Notes: generated by a model not told the origin, from the sequence alone. A stretch of 64,000 bases of DNA from Variimorphobacter saccharofermentans (GCF_014174405.1 NZ_JACEGA010000001.1:4041001-4105000); one strand, 5' to 3'. Positions 1 through 9,577 are shown, numbered from the stretch's first letter. Translations and numbers: made by a program.

Positions 1-132
1 AGCCATACAATAGTTAGCCGAGAGAATCTTATTTCTATCAATTAAGTCCTGAAAAAAGCGATTTAGCGTGTCAATCCTCTGCTCATCATAACCAACATCC
101 GATGCTTTGTAATCTGTTTTTAAACTAATCAT
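1..132 (-). CDS. Serine hydrolase (beta-lactamase/class C-like), N-terminal fragment
   Basis: Only the first 44 codons lie in the window; the gene runs off the left edge. The start at 132 is preferred over an in-frame ATG at 138 because AGGAGG (146-141) sits 8 bases before it but only 2 before the other. The peptide, with its DEQRIDTLNRFFQDLI segment, resembles the N-terminus of beta-lactamase-family serine hydrolases, which often open with a helix of this kind ahead of the SxxK motif. No catalytic motif falls inside the fragment, so the family call is tentative. It is divergent from the TSCPD gene at 394. Confidence 0.45.
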   Translation of the reverse strand, partial: MISLKTDYKASDVGYDEQRIDTLNRFFQDLIDRNKILSANYCMA

Positions 133-393
133 ACCCATACCCTCCTACAGAATAGAATTTAGTAATGATTTATCCTGCAATCACTACTATAGTAATAGTA
201 TATTTTCCCAGTAATATATTTACTTATTATACAATATACAGCAAGAAATGTAAAACCAAAAATCATTTAGAAAACCATTTGCAAATTGTGGTTTCGTGAG
301 ATACAATGTACTCGATTATGATTACCTTAACAAAGAAATATTTACATATTGTAATTTTTTGCCGCTGACATACGGCGAAAGGGAGGAATATAT
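133..393. other. Intergenic region between divergent genes
   Basis: About 260 AT-rich bases separate the leftward hydrolase from the rightward TSCPD gene. Both promoters must lie here. No clear -35/-10 pair, riboswitch or repeat could be assigned. A ribosome site (GGGAGG, 381-386) lies just before the ATG at 394. Confidence 0.5.
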
Positions 394-639
394 ATGACGT
401 ATAAAACATCTGGCGTATGTAGTAGAGAAATCACCTTTGACATAGACGAAAAAACCAACACCATTAAAGAGGTTACCTTTTTGGGTGGCTGTTCTGGCAA
501 TGCAAATGGACTATCCCGTCTATTAGTTGGTATGAATGTGGACGATGTGATTCAGAAGCTTGACGGTGTGACCTGTGGCTTTAAGTCTACTTCCTGCCCG
601 GATCAATTGGCAAAAGCGTTAAAGAAGTGGAGGTCTTAA
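394..639 (+). CDS. TSCPD domain-containing protein (TIGR03905 family)
   Basis: An 81-residue protein spanned by a single TSCPD domain. The C-terminal [12 protein letters not shown] motif and the conserved GGCSGN segment near residue 32 are characteristic. The domain takes its name from this T-S-C-P-D motif. It also occurs at the C-terminus of some ribonucleotide reductases and as a stand-alone protein of unknown function in Clostridia. The conserved cysteines suggest metal binding or redox chemistry, which is inference. The stop codon is 2 bases before the murG start, so the two genes are probably co-transcribed and translationally coupled. Confidence 0.85.
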   Translation: MTYKTSGVCSREITFDIDEKTNTIKEVTFLGGCSGNANGLSRLLVGMNVDDVIQKLDGVTCGFKSTSCPDQLAKALKKWRS

Positions 640-641
640 TA

Positions 642-1712
642 GTGAAACGAATTGTATTAACCGGAGGGGGAACTGCCGGCCATGTAACCCCCTGTATTGC
701 CTTAATGCCGGAATTAAAAAATTGTGGTTATGAAATTCAATATATAGGTTCCTACAATGGGATTGAAAAGAAGCTGATTGAGGAATATAATATCCCGTAT
801 CATGGGATCTCCTCTGGAAAATTAAGAAGGTATTTTGACCCTAAGAATTTTTCAGATCCCTTTAAAGTAGTCAAAGGTTATTTTGAAGCTTCCAGGCTGC
901 TTAAGAAAATCAGGCCGGATATTGTTTTTTCAAAAGGTGGTTTTGTTACCGTTCCGGTCGTGATGGCCGCAAAAAGGCATAAAATACCGGTAATTATACA
1001 TGAATCCGATATGACCCCTGGTTTAGCCAATAAACTTGCCTTACCGGCTGCTAAAAAAGTATGTGTTAATTTCCCTGAAACTCTCAATTATTTACCGAAA
1101 GACAAGGCTGTTCTTACCGGGACCCCTATTCGCAAGGAGCTCTTTTCGGGAAATAAAATTCGAGGGCTGGATTACTGTGGTTTTACCGCTAATAAGCCCG
1201 TTATATTAGTCATTGGCGGAAGTACCGGCTCCAGAGCCATCAACGAAGTGATACGCGGTATGCTGCCCACCTTATTACGGGATTATCAGGTCATACATCT
1301 GTGTGGAAAAGGTAATCTGGATGAAACGCTAAAGGGTACCTCTGGATATGTACAATATGAATATAGCAAACGTGAATTAAGTGATTTGTTTGCAGCTACA
1401 GATTTGGTGATATCAAGGGCAGGTGCTAATGCGATATGTGAGATTCTTGCATTACGTAAGCCCAATATCCTGATACCTTTGCCAGCTGCTTCTAGTCGCG
1501 GTGATCAAATTTTAAATGCAGAATCTTTTGAACGCCAGGGTTACTCCTACGTTCTTAAAGAAGAGGATTTAAGTCCATCCCGACTCCTTTCCGCAATTGA
1601 CACAGTTATGGAAAAAAGACAGGAATATGTGGATACCATGTCAAAAAGTAACCTGAATAATTCCATTGAGACCATTGTACAGCTAATACAAACTGTATCT
1701 GAAAATAAATAG
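642..1712 (+). CDS. murG: UDP-N-acetylglucosamine--N-acetylmuramyl-pyrophosphoryl-undecaprenol GlcNAc transferase
   Basis: MurG converts lipid I to lipid II on the inner face of the membrane, the last cytoplasmic step of peptidoglycan precursor synthesis. The 356-residue product has the N-terminal glycine-rich loop [10 protein letters not shown] (about residues 8-17), and the C-terminal half carries [11 protein letters not shown], the UDP-GlcNAc-binding signature of GT28 enzymes. Length matches the family. The GTG at 642 is the likely start: GGAGG at 629-633 lies 8 bases upstream, and an in-frame GTG at 627 overlaps that site. In many bacteria murG lies in the dcw cluster; here it stands apart, paired with a TSCPD gene. 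Clostridia can carry more than one murG-like gene, so it may be a second copy. Confidence 0.93.
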   Translation: MKRIVLTGGGTAGHVTPCIALMPELKNCGYEIQYIGSYNGIEKKLIEEYNIPYHGISSGKLRRYFDPKNFSDPFKVVKGYFEASRLLKKIRPDIVFSKGGFVTVPVVMAAKRHKIPVIIHESDMTPGLANKLALPAAKKVCVNFPETLNYLPKDKAVLTGTPIRKELFSGNKIRGLDYCGFTANKPVILVIGGSTGSRAINEVIRGMLPTLLRDYQVIHLCGKGNLDETLKGTSGYVQYEYSKRELSDLFAATDLVISRAGANAICEILALRKPNILIPLPAASSRGDQILNAESFERQGYSYVLKEEDLSPSRLLSAIDTVMEKRQEYVDTMSKSNLNNSIETIVQLIQTVSENK

Positions 1713-1752
1713 AATTTTCTTGAATGTATCATTATAATATAACCAAATAAAG

Positions 1753-1816
1753 AGTCTCTATAAGATCCTATCAACCTCCTCCAAGCAAGGACCTTGGCAC
1801 GAATCTTATAGAGACT
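1753..1816 (+). terminator. Probable rho-independent terminator after murG
   Basis: Perfect 14-bp arms (1753-1766 and 1803-1816, AGTCTCTATAAGAT and its complement) enclose a loop that holds a second small stem (CCAAG/CTTGG). A run of T follows the right arm. It lies 40 bases after the murG stop. Confidence 0.6.
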
Positions 1817-1904
1817 TTTCGTATCAATCACAGTAATTCCTACGAGCTAGATATCTGAATTACTGGATTAAGCAACATTTCCTGGTTGAATCCTTTACAC
1901 AAGT

Positions 1905-2010
1905 AGGTATTTGGACTCTGTTCTTCAACGCTTGCAGTATATATCCGGAATTTAAGAAATTGTACTCACCGGTACTTAGGTTCTGTTCCTTAGAACCTTA
2001 TGTACCGATG
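1905..2010 (+). repeat. Decayed family A repeat remnant
   Basis: The hairpin GGTACTTAGGTTCTG... ending in TATGTACC (1971-2006) matches the central hairpin of the intact element that starts at 2012. The bases before it, including ATATATCC at 1938-1945, align with the left part of the element core but with many changes. A shorter scrap of the hairpin (TTGGACTCTGTTCTT) lies at about 1911-1925. This looks like one or two broken copies beside the intact one. Confidence 0.55.
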
Positions 2011-2011
2011 A

Positions 2012-2169
2012 AAACCGATGAACAGGAGCAGAAAATATATCCAGAGTGGAGTATTTGCACTCGTCGGTACTTAGACTCTGTTCTTTAGAGTCTTACGTAC
2101 CGCTACGTAGTGCAATTAAGCGCAAGCGGCTCCACGGCGGATATATTTCTTGCTCCTGTTCATCGGTTT
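2012..2169 (+). repeat. Family A palindromic repeat, copy A1
   Basis: Outer arms of 31 bases (2012-2042 and 2139-2169) are complementary except for one two-base swap. They end in ATATATCC/GGATATAT. Inside, GTGGAG (2046-2051) pairs with CTCCAC (2130-2135), and a central hairpin (about 2065-2102) has a GACTCT/AGAGTC stem. The core matches copies near 7.8 and 52.9 kb, but the outermost arm sequence does not. It lies between the convergent genes murG and the HIT gene. No coding potential or transposase is present. Confidence 0.8.
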
Positions 2170-2203
2170 TTCTATCTCACATAGTACTTACTTTACTCCC
2201 ACA

Positions 2204-2620
2204 TTAAAGGATTCGGCTTGCAATGGCTGCCGCAAGAGCTGCTGCCTCTCCTTCTGCGTAGCTGTCCTTTTTCCAATCAATCTGAACCGGATCTCCATTA
2301 TATCTGGGGATAAGGTGGATATGGAAATGAAATACCGTCTGACCTGCTGCTTCTCCATTATTCTGAAGAAGATTGATTCCGTCACAGTTCAGCTCTGTCT
2401 GCATCGCTACGGCTACTTTACGGGCAACCAATAATGCTTTTTCTGCAGTTTCATTATCCAGATCAAATAAATTCGCACTATGTTTCTTCGGTAATATTAT
2501 CGCATGCCCTTTCGCTGCGGGCGAGATATCCATAATTACCTTAAAATCTCCATCCTCATAAATCGTAGCCGAAGGAATCTCTCCGGCAATAATCTTACAG
2601 AAAATACAACTACTCTGCAT
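2204..2620 (-). CDS. HIT family nucleotide hydrolase
   Basis: A 138-residue histidine triad protein. The N-terminal CIFCKIIAGEIP segment and the C-terminal HFHIHLIPR motif (the H-x-H-x-H triad, about residues 97-102) define the Hint branch. Members hydrolyse adenosine phosphoramidates and related nucleotides in the cytoplasm. Length and motif order match stand-alone bacterial Hint proteins. AGGAGG lies just upstream of the ATG. It appears to be a single-gene unit, convergent with murG across the family A repeat. Confidence 0.93.
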   Translation of the reverse strand: MQSSCIFCKIIAGEIPSATIYEDGDFKVIMDISPAAKGHAIILPKKHSANLFDLDNETAEKALLVARKVAVAMQTELNCDGINLLQNNGEAAGQTVFHFHIHLIPRYNGDPVQIDWKKDSYAEGEAAALAAAIASRIL

Positions 2621-2785
2621 AAAAACCCTCCTTCACGCCTTGTTCTAAGTAATATAATTTTAATACACCTTGTGTACTGGTATGTCGATTACTGTAGCAT
2701 TCTTTATATTGCAACATTTTCCATATTTTGATACTATGATTTAGATAACTTGTAAATTTTATGAAATCTATTAGGGGGCGTTATA

Positions 2786-3538
2786 ATGTTTTCTGAATAC
2801 AATAATGATACTCTGGCCAGTATGGTCAAATCCAATCCTGAATTCGATACCATGATTAAAACGATTATCGAGCAAAATAAACAGACAACCTCTACCTTTG
2901 TCCATGAGTTACGCAATCCTTTATCTCTTCTTAAAGGTACCGTACAATATATTGAATCAAAGCATCCTGAGGTAAAGGAATTCAAGTACTGGGATCAAAT
3001 GCAGGACCTGATCAATGATATGGAGCATCTCATGGCTGATGTCTCGCTACTGAACACCTTTAATTACGTAAATAAAGAAAACACCGATCTCATTACTATG
3101 ATAAACAATATCATCAACAGCTTTATGCCTAATGCCATTACGAATCAGATAAAATTAAGCCTTACCATAGATCCTTCCAGCGAGAAATATTTTACTTCTT
3201 ACTACTGTGATGCAATTAAAATAAAGCAGGCCTTCGGAAACCTAATAAAGAACGCTTTAGAAGCTACTGAACCGGGCAATTATATCCATATATCCCTGAA
3301 GTACATACCGTCCGAAGAACCACTCCCTTCTAAGCTTTCCTTTGAATTCAGCAACAATGGCCAGCCCATTCCTGAGGGTAACATAGAATGTATCTTTAAT
3401 CCCTTTGTCACTTACAAAAAGGGTGGCACTGGAGTTGGTCTTGCTCTTGTAAAGAAGGTAGTTGATCTTCATTATGGTACCATCTGCGTAGATTCTAACC
3501 CGGGAAAGACTACTTTCTTAATACAGCTTCCATTATAA
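2786..3538 (+). CDS. Soluble sensor histidine kinase
   Basis: A 250-residue kinase without membrane segments. The H-box is HELRNPLSLLKG (about residues 40-51, phosphorylatable His40). The N-box is NLIKNALEAT (about 152-161), and the G-box GGTGVGLALVKK lies near residues 213-224. There is no recognisable sensor domain beyond about 35 N-terminal residues, and no response regulator is adjacent. Orphan kinases of this build in spore formers often feed the Spo0A phosphorelay, but that role is inferred from family habits only. GGGGGCG ahead of the ATG is the likely ribosome site. It is transcribed away from the HIT gene. Confidence 0.85.
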   Translation: MFSEYNNDTLASMVKSNPEFDTMIKTIIEQNKQTTSTFVHELRNPLSLLKGTVQYIESKHPEVKEFKYWDQMQDLINDMEHLMADVSLLNTFNYVNKENTDLITMINNIINSFMPNAITNQIKLSLTIDPSSEKYFTSYYCDAIKIKQAFGNLIKNALEATEPGNYIHISLKYIPSEEPLPSKLSFEFSNNGQPIPEGNIECIFNPFVTYKKGGTGVGLALVKKVVDLHYGTICVDSNPGKTTFLIQLPL

Positions 3539-3612
3539 GTAATGCAATTATTTTGCATTATATATGCACTAATACTCATCCTATTGCTTTATCAGACTTT
3601 TACACTCTAATT

Positions 3613-4614
3613 CTATAATATATTAAATTGGAATACCTGATCAAAGCTACGTAGGGTTTTAAAATTACCTTTCGCCGTCAATTCACCTGACATAAATGCG
3701 CCTTGAAATGTTATTTTACCAAGAACTAATCGGTTCATGACACTGTGCGTCGTCTTAGCGATTACATCAGCATCCGATTTTTCTCCATAATAGCATTTAA
3801 GGCGTTTGTTTTGTATTTCTACAACTAAGATCTTATTAATGTCCGATATATTAATGGAGTAAGAAGCTGAAAAATCATCAATTGGATGGAAATTATCCTT
3901 TAAGTTCTTAATGAATTCCTGCCCACCTTCTTTATCCGAACCGTTATCAAGCATCTCTTTAAATAACTGCGTTAATTCCTCAATATCTTCCTTCTGCTTC
4001 TTCACATAGGTATCATCCGATACATACACAGATAACTGCTCGCTTTCCTGCGGTGTCAACGGTAAGGAACTGCTTCGCAATACATTTTGCTTGATTGCTG
4101 TATTACTTGTGGGAAGAACCTTGCGCTTTTGATGTATCACACGATAGAAGGACTCCGCCTTCTTCTCAATGATTCCCGCATAGTCGGAATTTGTTTCAAA
4201 CTCCACGTGATCTTCAACATAGGCACTTAATCCGTTACAGGGAATTCCGCCCAGCATATCCCAGGCTTTAATAAGTGTGAGTTCTGCATCTCTTTCTCCA
4301 TAGGTACTGGAGATAACCACCGGAAGCATATAAAGCTTACTCAGCTTCTCCTTGTCAGCATAAAGCCAGCAGGCATCCAGAAACTGCTGCATAAATCCAC
4401 CTATTCCCATCCATTCCACGCTGGTTGCAAGAATAACTCCATCAACCTCCTTCAGTGTTTTAGGAAGCATGGAAATTGTGCTTTTTTCCTCATAAAGATT
4501 ATATCTGGTTACCTGAACTCTGAGCTCCTCCAATACTTCTGTTAATTTACCGATAACGTAGAGAGTAGGATCTTCGATTAATCCCCTGCCACCATAATAA
4601 ATATTTACTTTCAT
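3613..4614 (-). CDS. Flavodoxin-fold / NADPH-dependent FMN reductase-like protein
   Basis: The 333-residue product begins MKVNIYYGGRGL and has a flavodoxin-like first half. The segment GVILATSVEWMGIGGFMQQFLD matches the part of the NADPH-dependent FMN reductase fold that binds the flavin and carries the dimer interface. The second half (about residues 170-333) is a less recognisable extension that may resemble a sterol-carrier-like fold. The start at 4614 is chosen because GGAGG lies 7-8 bases upstream; an in-frame ATG at 4668 has no ribosome site. It follows the rhomboid gene on the same strand with a short gap and may be co-transcribed. The substrate is unknown. Confidence 0.65.
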   Translation of the reverse strand: MKVNIYYGGRGLIEDPTLYVIGKLTEVLEELRVQVTRYNLYEEKSTISMLPKTLKEVDGVILATSVEWMGIGGFMQQFLDACWLYADKEKLSKLYMLPVVISSTYGERDAELTLIKAWDMLGGIPCNGLSAYVEDHVEFETNSDYAGIIEKKAESFYRVIHQKRKVLPTSNTAIKQNVLRSSSLPLTPQESEQLSVYVSDDTYVKKQKEDIEELTQLFKEMLDNGSDKEGGQEFIKNLKDNFHPIDDFSASYSINISDINKILVVEIQNKRLKCYYGEKSDADVIAKTTHSVMNRLVLGKITFQGAFMSGELTAKGNFKTLRSFDQVFQFNIL

Positions 4615-4672
4615 AAAATAGTCTCCTCCCAATATCACATACCATGTGTTATCTGGAAATCCATTCAAAACC

Positions 4673-5776
4673 TTATGTTCTGGAAGTACGGGATTTCCTG
4701 CTTTGTTCCATATACAAATACAGAATAATCATGAGTAATAAGCCTCCGACAAACCCGCCTATATGGGCTGCCTGATCAATCCTGCTATTAAAAATACCGC
4801 CATAGATACTTAATATAATAAATATTATAATCCTTGACGTACTAATTTCCTTAAACCTTCCTCTATGAACAATCACCTGAAAAAGCATTGCTCCTACAAC
4901 CCCAAAGATTGCTCCAGAGGCTCCAATAGAGTAAACTGATTTTCCAAACTCAAATATACCATTCTCATTCCACATATTATAGCTTATGGAAGTAATCCCT
5001 GCAATAATCCCTGATCCAAAATATACTAGAAGATATCTGATTCTCCCGGTAATCCGCTCCAAATTATCCCCCACAAAGAGCAATATAATCATATTACTAA
5101 ACAGATGATCCCAATCCGAATGCAAAAACATAGAAGTGATCAGCCGATAATATTCATGCTTTTCTTTCACGTAATACCAGGACAGGGCTCCGTTAAAAAA
5201 CATATGCTCCTCTCCGCCAAATACATGTACATAGTGAAAGATAAGATAAATTAATATGTTGATAATAATCAGCGATGTATTTACCGGGGTAAAGGTTGCT
5301 AGGATACGAGAAGTATTATTCTTTATCGATGTCCATAAATCAGGTCTTGTTCCACCCGGAAGCATTTCTCCATTCTGTTCTGCCAGAAGGTGTTCCAGCA
5401 AGCTTCTAAGCTGGGCAAATTCTGAGGATTGTGTCTCATATAAAATGACTCGGCCTTCCCGGGTATCGATAATCCAGTGATTATCCTCCGACTCATCCAG
5501 AATCAAATGTTTTGCAATGTCTGGATTACCTGTAATAATCAAGCTAACCAGATGTAAAGCTACAGGATAGGTAGCTTTAAAATTATTCTTAACCTGCTGA
5601 AGGATATAATGATACTGTTCTTTTGTGAACTCATTCCCTCTTTCTGCGTGAATTACAGATACTACGTTAAGGCTACCCTCTTCCTCGAGATAAAAAAGAT
5701 AGATTCCCTGTGTATTCGAAGAAATCTTACGGTAACCCATATTGACTAAGCTGTTACTTAATCTATCCTCAAACAT
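4673..5776 (-). CDS. Rhomboid family intramembrane serine protease
   Basis: A 367-residue membrane protein. Residues 1-150 form a soluble cytoplasmic domain of unknown role, followed by about six or seven transmembrane helices. Rhomboid signatures are present in order: HSDWDHLFSNM (the HxxxHxxxN helix), GASGAIFGVVG (catalytic Ser of GxSG) and AAHIGGFVGG (catalytic His). Rhomboids cleave transmembrane substrates within the membrane. The layout, an N-terminal domain before the six-helix core, is common for Firmicutes GluP-like proteins. Substrates are unknown. It lies just upstream of the flavodoxin-like gene on the same strand. Confidence 0.9.
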   Translation of the reverse strand: MFEDRLSNSLVNMGYRKISSNTQGIYLFYLEEEGSLNVVSVIHAERGNEFTKEQYHYILQQVKNNFKATYPVALHLVSLIITGNPDIAKHLILDESEDNHWIIDTREGRVILYETQSSEFAQLRSLLEHLLAEQNGEMLPGGTRPDLWTSIKNNTSRILATFTPVNTSLIIINILIYLIFHYVHVFGGEEHMFFNGALSWYYVKEKHEYYRLITSMFLHSDWDHLFSNMIILLFVGDNLERITGRIRYLLVYFGSGIIAGITSISYNMWNENGIFEFGKSVYSIGASGAIFGVVGAMLFQVIVHRGRFKEISTSRIIIFIILSIYGGIFNSRIDQAAHIGGFVGGLLLMIILYLYMEQSRKSRTSRT

Positions 5777-5797
5777 TGTAAACAGTCCTATTCTAAA

Positions 5798-7288
5798 TTA
5801 TACTTCCCAATCAAATGAGCGAGTTACAGCTTTCTTCCAGCCTTGTAACAAGGAGCTTCTCCTATCCTCCGTCATATTGGGTTGGTACGTTTCCGCAAGT
5901 GCCCAGTTCGTTATGATCTCCTCTTTATCCTTCCAGAAACCAACTGCCAGGCCTGCAAGGTAAGCCGCTCCGAGTGCTGTCGTTTCAATACATACCGGTT
6001 TATGAACCGTCGTATCTAAGATGTCTGCCTGAAATTGCATTAGAAAGCGGTTTGCACAGGCTCCACCATCTACCTTTAACGATTTTAAACGGATATTAGA
6101 ATCAGCCTCCATTGCCTTTAACACCTCATAGGTCTGATAAGCAATCGATTCTAACGTTGCTCGTATAATATGATCCCTATTGCATCCACGGGTAATTCCC
6201 ACAATTGCACCTCTGGCATTCTGATCCCAATAAGGTGCTCCTAGCCCGGTAAACGCTGGAACTACATAGACTCCATTGGTGTCCTCTACCTGGCTGGCAT
6301 ATTTCTCACTCTCTGCAGCAGTTCTAATGAGCTGTAGCTCGTCCCTGAGCCATTGAATGGCTGCTCCGGCAACGAATACACTACCCTCCAGTGCATACTC
6401 CACTTCTGCTCCTGTTCCTGCTGCAATGGTAGTGAGTAGACCATGCCTTGATGTAATTGCTTCCTTTCCTGTGTTCATAAGCAGGAAACATCCGGTTCCA
6501 TAAGTATTCTTCACTTCACCACTGCTAAAGCAGCACTGTCCAAATAACGCAGACTGTTGGTCCCCTGCTGCCCCGGCAATCGGAATTTCCTCCCCAAATA
6601 GGGAGCTGTCCGAATAGCCATACACACAGCTGGAAGGCTTCACTTCCGGTAGCATCTGTAAGGGGATATCCAGCTCTTCCAGTAATCTGGTATCCCAGGT
6701 TAGCTTCTTTATATCATATAGCATCGTTCTGGATGCATTCGTATAATCCGTTACATAAGTTTTTCCCTTTGTAAGATTCCAGATAATCCATGTATCCACG
6801 GTTCCGAACAGTAGCTCTCCTTCTTTCGCTTTCTCTCTGGCACCAGGTACATGATCCAATATCCATTTAATCTTAGTTCCCGAAAAATACGCATCAGGAA
6901 TTAATCCTGTCTTTTCCTTGATATAGGGTTCCAGCCCCTTTGCCTTTAATTCCTCGATCATATCAGCCGTTCTTCTGCATTGCCATACAATCGCATTATG
7001 AACTGGTTGCCCTGTATGCTTATTCCACACGATAGTCGTTTCACGCTGATTGGTAATTCCTATTGCAGCAATTTCCTTCGCATCAATCCCAAGCTTGGCC
7101 ATAGCCTCTGTCGCTACTGATATCTGTGATGACCATATCTCCATTGGATCATGCTCCACCCATCCCGGCTTTGGATATACCTGGGTGAACTCTTTCTGCG
7201 CAACACTTTTCATATTTCCCTGTTTATCAAAAATAATGCATCTTGAACTGGTGGTTCCCTGGTCGAGTGCCATAATATATTGTTTCAT
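5798..7288 (-). CDS. glpK: Glycerol kinase
   Basis: GlpK phosphorylates glycerol with ATP to glycerol 3-phosphate in the cytoplasm. The 496-residue protein matches the family length and begins [16 protein letters not shown], the phosphate-binding loop of FGGY kinases. [15 protein letters not shown] and the C-terminal [17 protein letters not shown] segment are the other FGGY signatures. No glpF or glpD lies beside it. It is followed on the same strand, 21 bases on, by the rhomboid gene, which may share its transcript. A short in-frame N-terminus and the AGGAGC-like ribosome site support the start. Confidence 0.97.
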   Translation of the reverse strand: MKQYIMALDQGTTSSRCIIFDKQGNMKSVAQKEFTQVYPKPGWVEHDPMEIWSSQISVATEAMAKLGIDAKEIAAIGITNQRETTIVWNKHTGQPVHNAIVWQCRRTADMIEELKAKGLEPYIKEKTGLIPDAYFSGTKIKWILDHVPGAREKAKEGELLFGTVDTWIIWNLTKGKTYVTDYTNASRTMLYDIKKLTWDTRLLEELDIPLQMLPEVKPSSCVYGYSDSSLFGEEIPIAGAAGDQQSALFGQCCFSSGEVKNTYGTGCFLLMNTGKEAITSRHGLLTTIAAGTGAEVEYALEGSVFVAGAAIQWLRDELQLIRTAAESEKYASQVEDTNGVYVVPAFTGLGAPYWDQNARGAIVGITRGCNRDHIIRATLESIAYQTYEVLKAMEADSNIRLKSLKVDGGACANRFLMQFQADILDTTVHKPVCIETTALGAAYLAGLAVGFWKDKEEIITNWALAETYQPNMTEDRRSSLLQGWKKAVTRSFDWEV

Positions 7289-7383
7289 AGCTCCTGTTCT
7301 CCATTTCTAATGATATTTTCCCAGTGAAATTCCGTATAATCTCACCTTTATTCCATCTTCATGAGTGAACTGATTACTTATTT

Positions 7384-7650
7384 TTATCTGGCATCTTTAA
7401 TGGATATCACAATGACTGATATTGCTGCGATCACAAGAATGATATCCAGTATGAGCAACACCCCATAAAAGAACTTATTCACAAATTTATCATCCCGTTT
7501 GTCCTTCCATTGAAATGCAGTATTAAATGTTAATACCGCAGAAAAAACCAAAAGCAATATTCCTTTAACTAATGCATTATTAATGAAGTTTGCAATCACT
7601 AAGAACAGTATCATTACTATAGCGTGCAAAACATCATATCGTCTCTTCAT
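7384..7650 (-). CDS. Small three-helix membrane protein of unknown function
   Basis: Eighty-eight residues with three hydrophobic stretches (about 9-24, 28-44 and 60-84) separated by short charged loops (QWKDKRDDKF in the middle). No family was recognised. GGAGGGTTGAT precedes the ATG, which supports expression. It lies upstream of glpK on the same strand with a gap of about 95 bases. Confidence 0.65.
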   Translation of the reverse strand: MKRRYDVLHAIVMILFLVIANFINNALVKGILLLVFSAVLTFNTAFQWKDKRDDKFVNKFFYGVLLILDIILVIAAISVIVISIKDAR

Positions 7651-7732
7651 ATCAACCCTCCAGTTATTATAAGCACTGATTTATTCTATTTTACACTTTT
7701 ATCCCATTATTTACAATGCTTTTTAGGTACTA

Positions 7733-7875
7733 AGTTACTCTTGGTTACTCTTTATGGTAACGAAGAACTGATAGCCTGGAACAGGAATATATCCGCCGTG
7801 GAGCCGTTTTCACTAAGTTGCACTGCATAACGGTACATAGGACTCTAAATAACAGAGTCCAAGTACCGATAATCG
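7733..7875 (-). repeat. Family A palindromic repeat, decayed copy A2
   Basis: Read on the minus strand, this carries the family A central hairpin (GGTACTTGGACTCTG..., stem GGACTCT/AGAGTCC, about 7831-7866) followed by the core through GTGCAACTTAGTGAAAACGG and CTCCAC to GGATATAT (about 7785-7792). The opposite half is present only as a degraded match, so the outer stem is no longer paired. A short GTTACT/GGTAAC hairpin (about 7744-7762) sits beside it. Confidence 0.7.
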
Positions 7876-7933
7876 TAAATTCTTCACCTTTATGTATGTC
7901 ATCTATAACCAGACAAGTTTATTTCTTAAATTA

Positions 7934-9544
7934 TTAGCATAAATCATACAGGAATATATAACGTATATTTGCAAATGCTACTTCATCTCCTAATTGGATT
8001 TCTTTCTTCTGGTAGCTCTGTAATATTTCTTGGTTTACATAGGTTCCATTTGTTGAGTTTAAGTCTGTGATATAGAATTGGTCCTGTTCCTTCGTAATTT
8101 TGGCATGATATCGACTGACTACGTCGTTTTTCAGGCAGTAATCCACATTTTTCTTAAGTTTTCCGATGAAAAAGGGGAAATCGGTAATTGATATTGTGGA
8201 ATAGTTTATTTCATCCACAGGCTTGAGCATAAATTCTTTTTGCTCCTTATTTTCATTTATACATGGACTCAAAGCATCTTCACTTATACAATTAATTGCT
8301 TCCTCATTGAGAAAGCAGGTTGGGTTACTATCATAACTTTCCTCTTGCTGACTTTGTGTGGTATTCCTCAAGAATACCGAAGCTCTTAACCCTGCCTGTT
8401 CATGTACATCGACCTGTTCTGGTAATATATCGCCCTCTTCTGGTTCATCCTTCTCATCACGATGTAATGAGGATGGGTCTTCTTGATCCTCTCTTGGATT
8501 TATATAGCTTTTTCGCGGGGTGATACGAGCCTGTTTGTTTTTCTTATCCCATATTTTCTTGAGAAAATATCCTTCTGTACAAATAAGAATTAGCAATAGA
8601 GCACATACCTTTGTATAATCCATACGGTTTCCAAATTGATTATATAAAATTCCACTTGTAAGTGCTGCTATAACAATCATTACTCCTCCTGTCAGACATA
8701 GTACTGTATAGAGGTATGTAGCGGGTGGGTAGGTATTTATCTCAACTTCATCTTCAATTCTTTCTAGCATAACAGGAATATCCGATTTCGCTTTTATTCG
8801 ATTTATAGTCCTCTTAGACTGTATGGTATTTGCCTGCTGCAGAATACCTTTTCGTTTAACTTTGTTCTTTTGTAATACGGTAGTTTCCGACTTTTCCTCC
8901 TGTTTCTCATTCCTTTGGGTGAAATATTCCTCTTCTGTTTTCTCATATTTTCTCGTTGATGCAGGTTCTCTTTTTCCCTTGACGTTATCAGGTACCATTT
9001 CTTCAATCTGTTTATTCAGGAGATTATGAAGCTGTTCAAAGGTGAAATGTTCCTCCCTGCTGACGGAATAAAGCTGATATACTAATAAAACCGCTTCCTT
9101 ATCATGATAATCCACCTTATTCATTAAGAACTCGATTAAGCCATTCATTTGCTCCTTAATGTTTTTTTGATATCCGGGATAGTAGCATAAATAAGGCTCA
9201 TCTGTAGTAACATCCAAGTAGATGTAGTCCGGTTGCAAAATAAAATTATCCTCATTCAGTAAATAGTTATAAACCTCGTCAATAACGGAAAGTATTCTAC
9301 TGATTATCTTCTTAAGTCTCTCATAGGATAATACCGTTTTATCAAAATAATGGAACATGGATTGCTTTGCAGTAATATCATAATAATAAAGAACCCGGTT
9401 ATCCAAACATTTGTGATTTAACGCCAGAAGTCCTTGAAGCGATTGATACTCCATCATTTTAATACTGTATCGTTCCTCTTCGTAATCCTCCCCCTTTATT
9501 ACCATATAATTATTTCGTAGGTCTTTTTTATACTCCACTTCCAT
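7934..9544 (-). CDS. DUF6382 and FHA domain protein of the Tad locus
   Basis: A 536-residue protein. Residues 1-175 match the DUF6382 domain found in Clostridia. A charged linker follows, then two membrane helices (about 270-310). The C-terminal FHA domain (about 445-536) includes SRYHAKIT and DLNSTNGTYVN. FHA domains bind phosphothreonine peptides, so the protein may link Ser/Thr kinase signalling to the pilus system; this is inference. It is the last gene of the minus-strand Tad operon, 33 bases after the TadE-like gene. GAAGGAG before the ATG supports the start. No Ser/Thr kinase gene is in the window. Confidence 0.8.
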   Translation of the reverse strand: MEVEYKKDLRNNYMVIKGEDYEEERYSIKMMEYQSLQGLLALNHKCLDNRVLYYYDITAKQSMFHYFDKTVLSYERLKKIISRILSVIDEVYNYLLNEDNFILQPDYIYLDVTTDEPYLCYYPGYQKNIKEQMNGLIEFLMNKVDYHDKEAVLLVYQLYSVSREEHFTFEQLHNLLNKQIEEMVPDNVKGKREPASTRKYEKTEEEYFTQRNEKQEEKSETTVLQKNKVKRKGILQQANTIQSKRTINRIKAKSDIPVMLERIEDEVEINTYPPATYLYTVLCLTGGVMIVIAALTSGILYNQFGNRMDYTKVCALLLILICTEGYFLKKIWDKKNKQARITPRKSYINPREDQEDPSSLHRDEKDEPEEGDILPEQVDVHEQAGLRASVFLRNTTQSQQEESYDSNPTCFLNEEAINCISEDALSPCINENKEQKEFMLKPVDEINYSTISITDFPFFIGKLKKNVDYCLKNDVVSRYHAKITKEQDQFYITDLNSTNGTYVNQEILQSYQKKEIQLGDEVAFANIRYIFLYDLC

Positions 9545-9577
9545 AGATCTTTCTCCTTCTTGACTCTCTATAAATCT

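Noticed and set aside
1547-1831. Minus-strand ORF of 94 codons over the murG 3' end
   Set aside because: It runs antisense through murG and the terminator hairpin, with no ribosome site. It is a shadow of murG.
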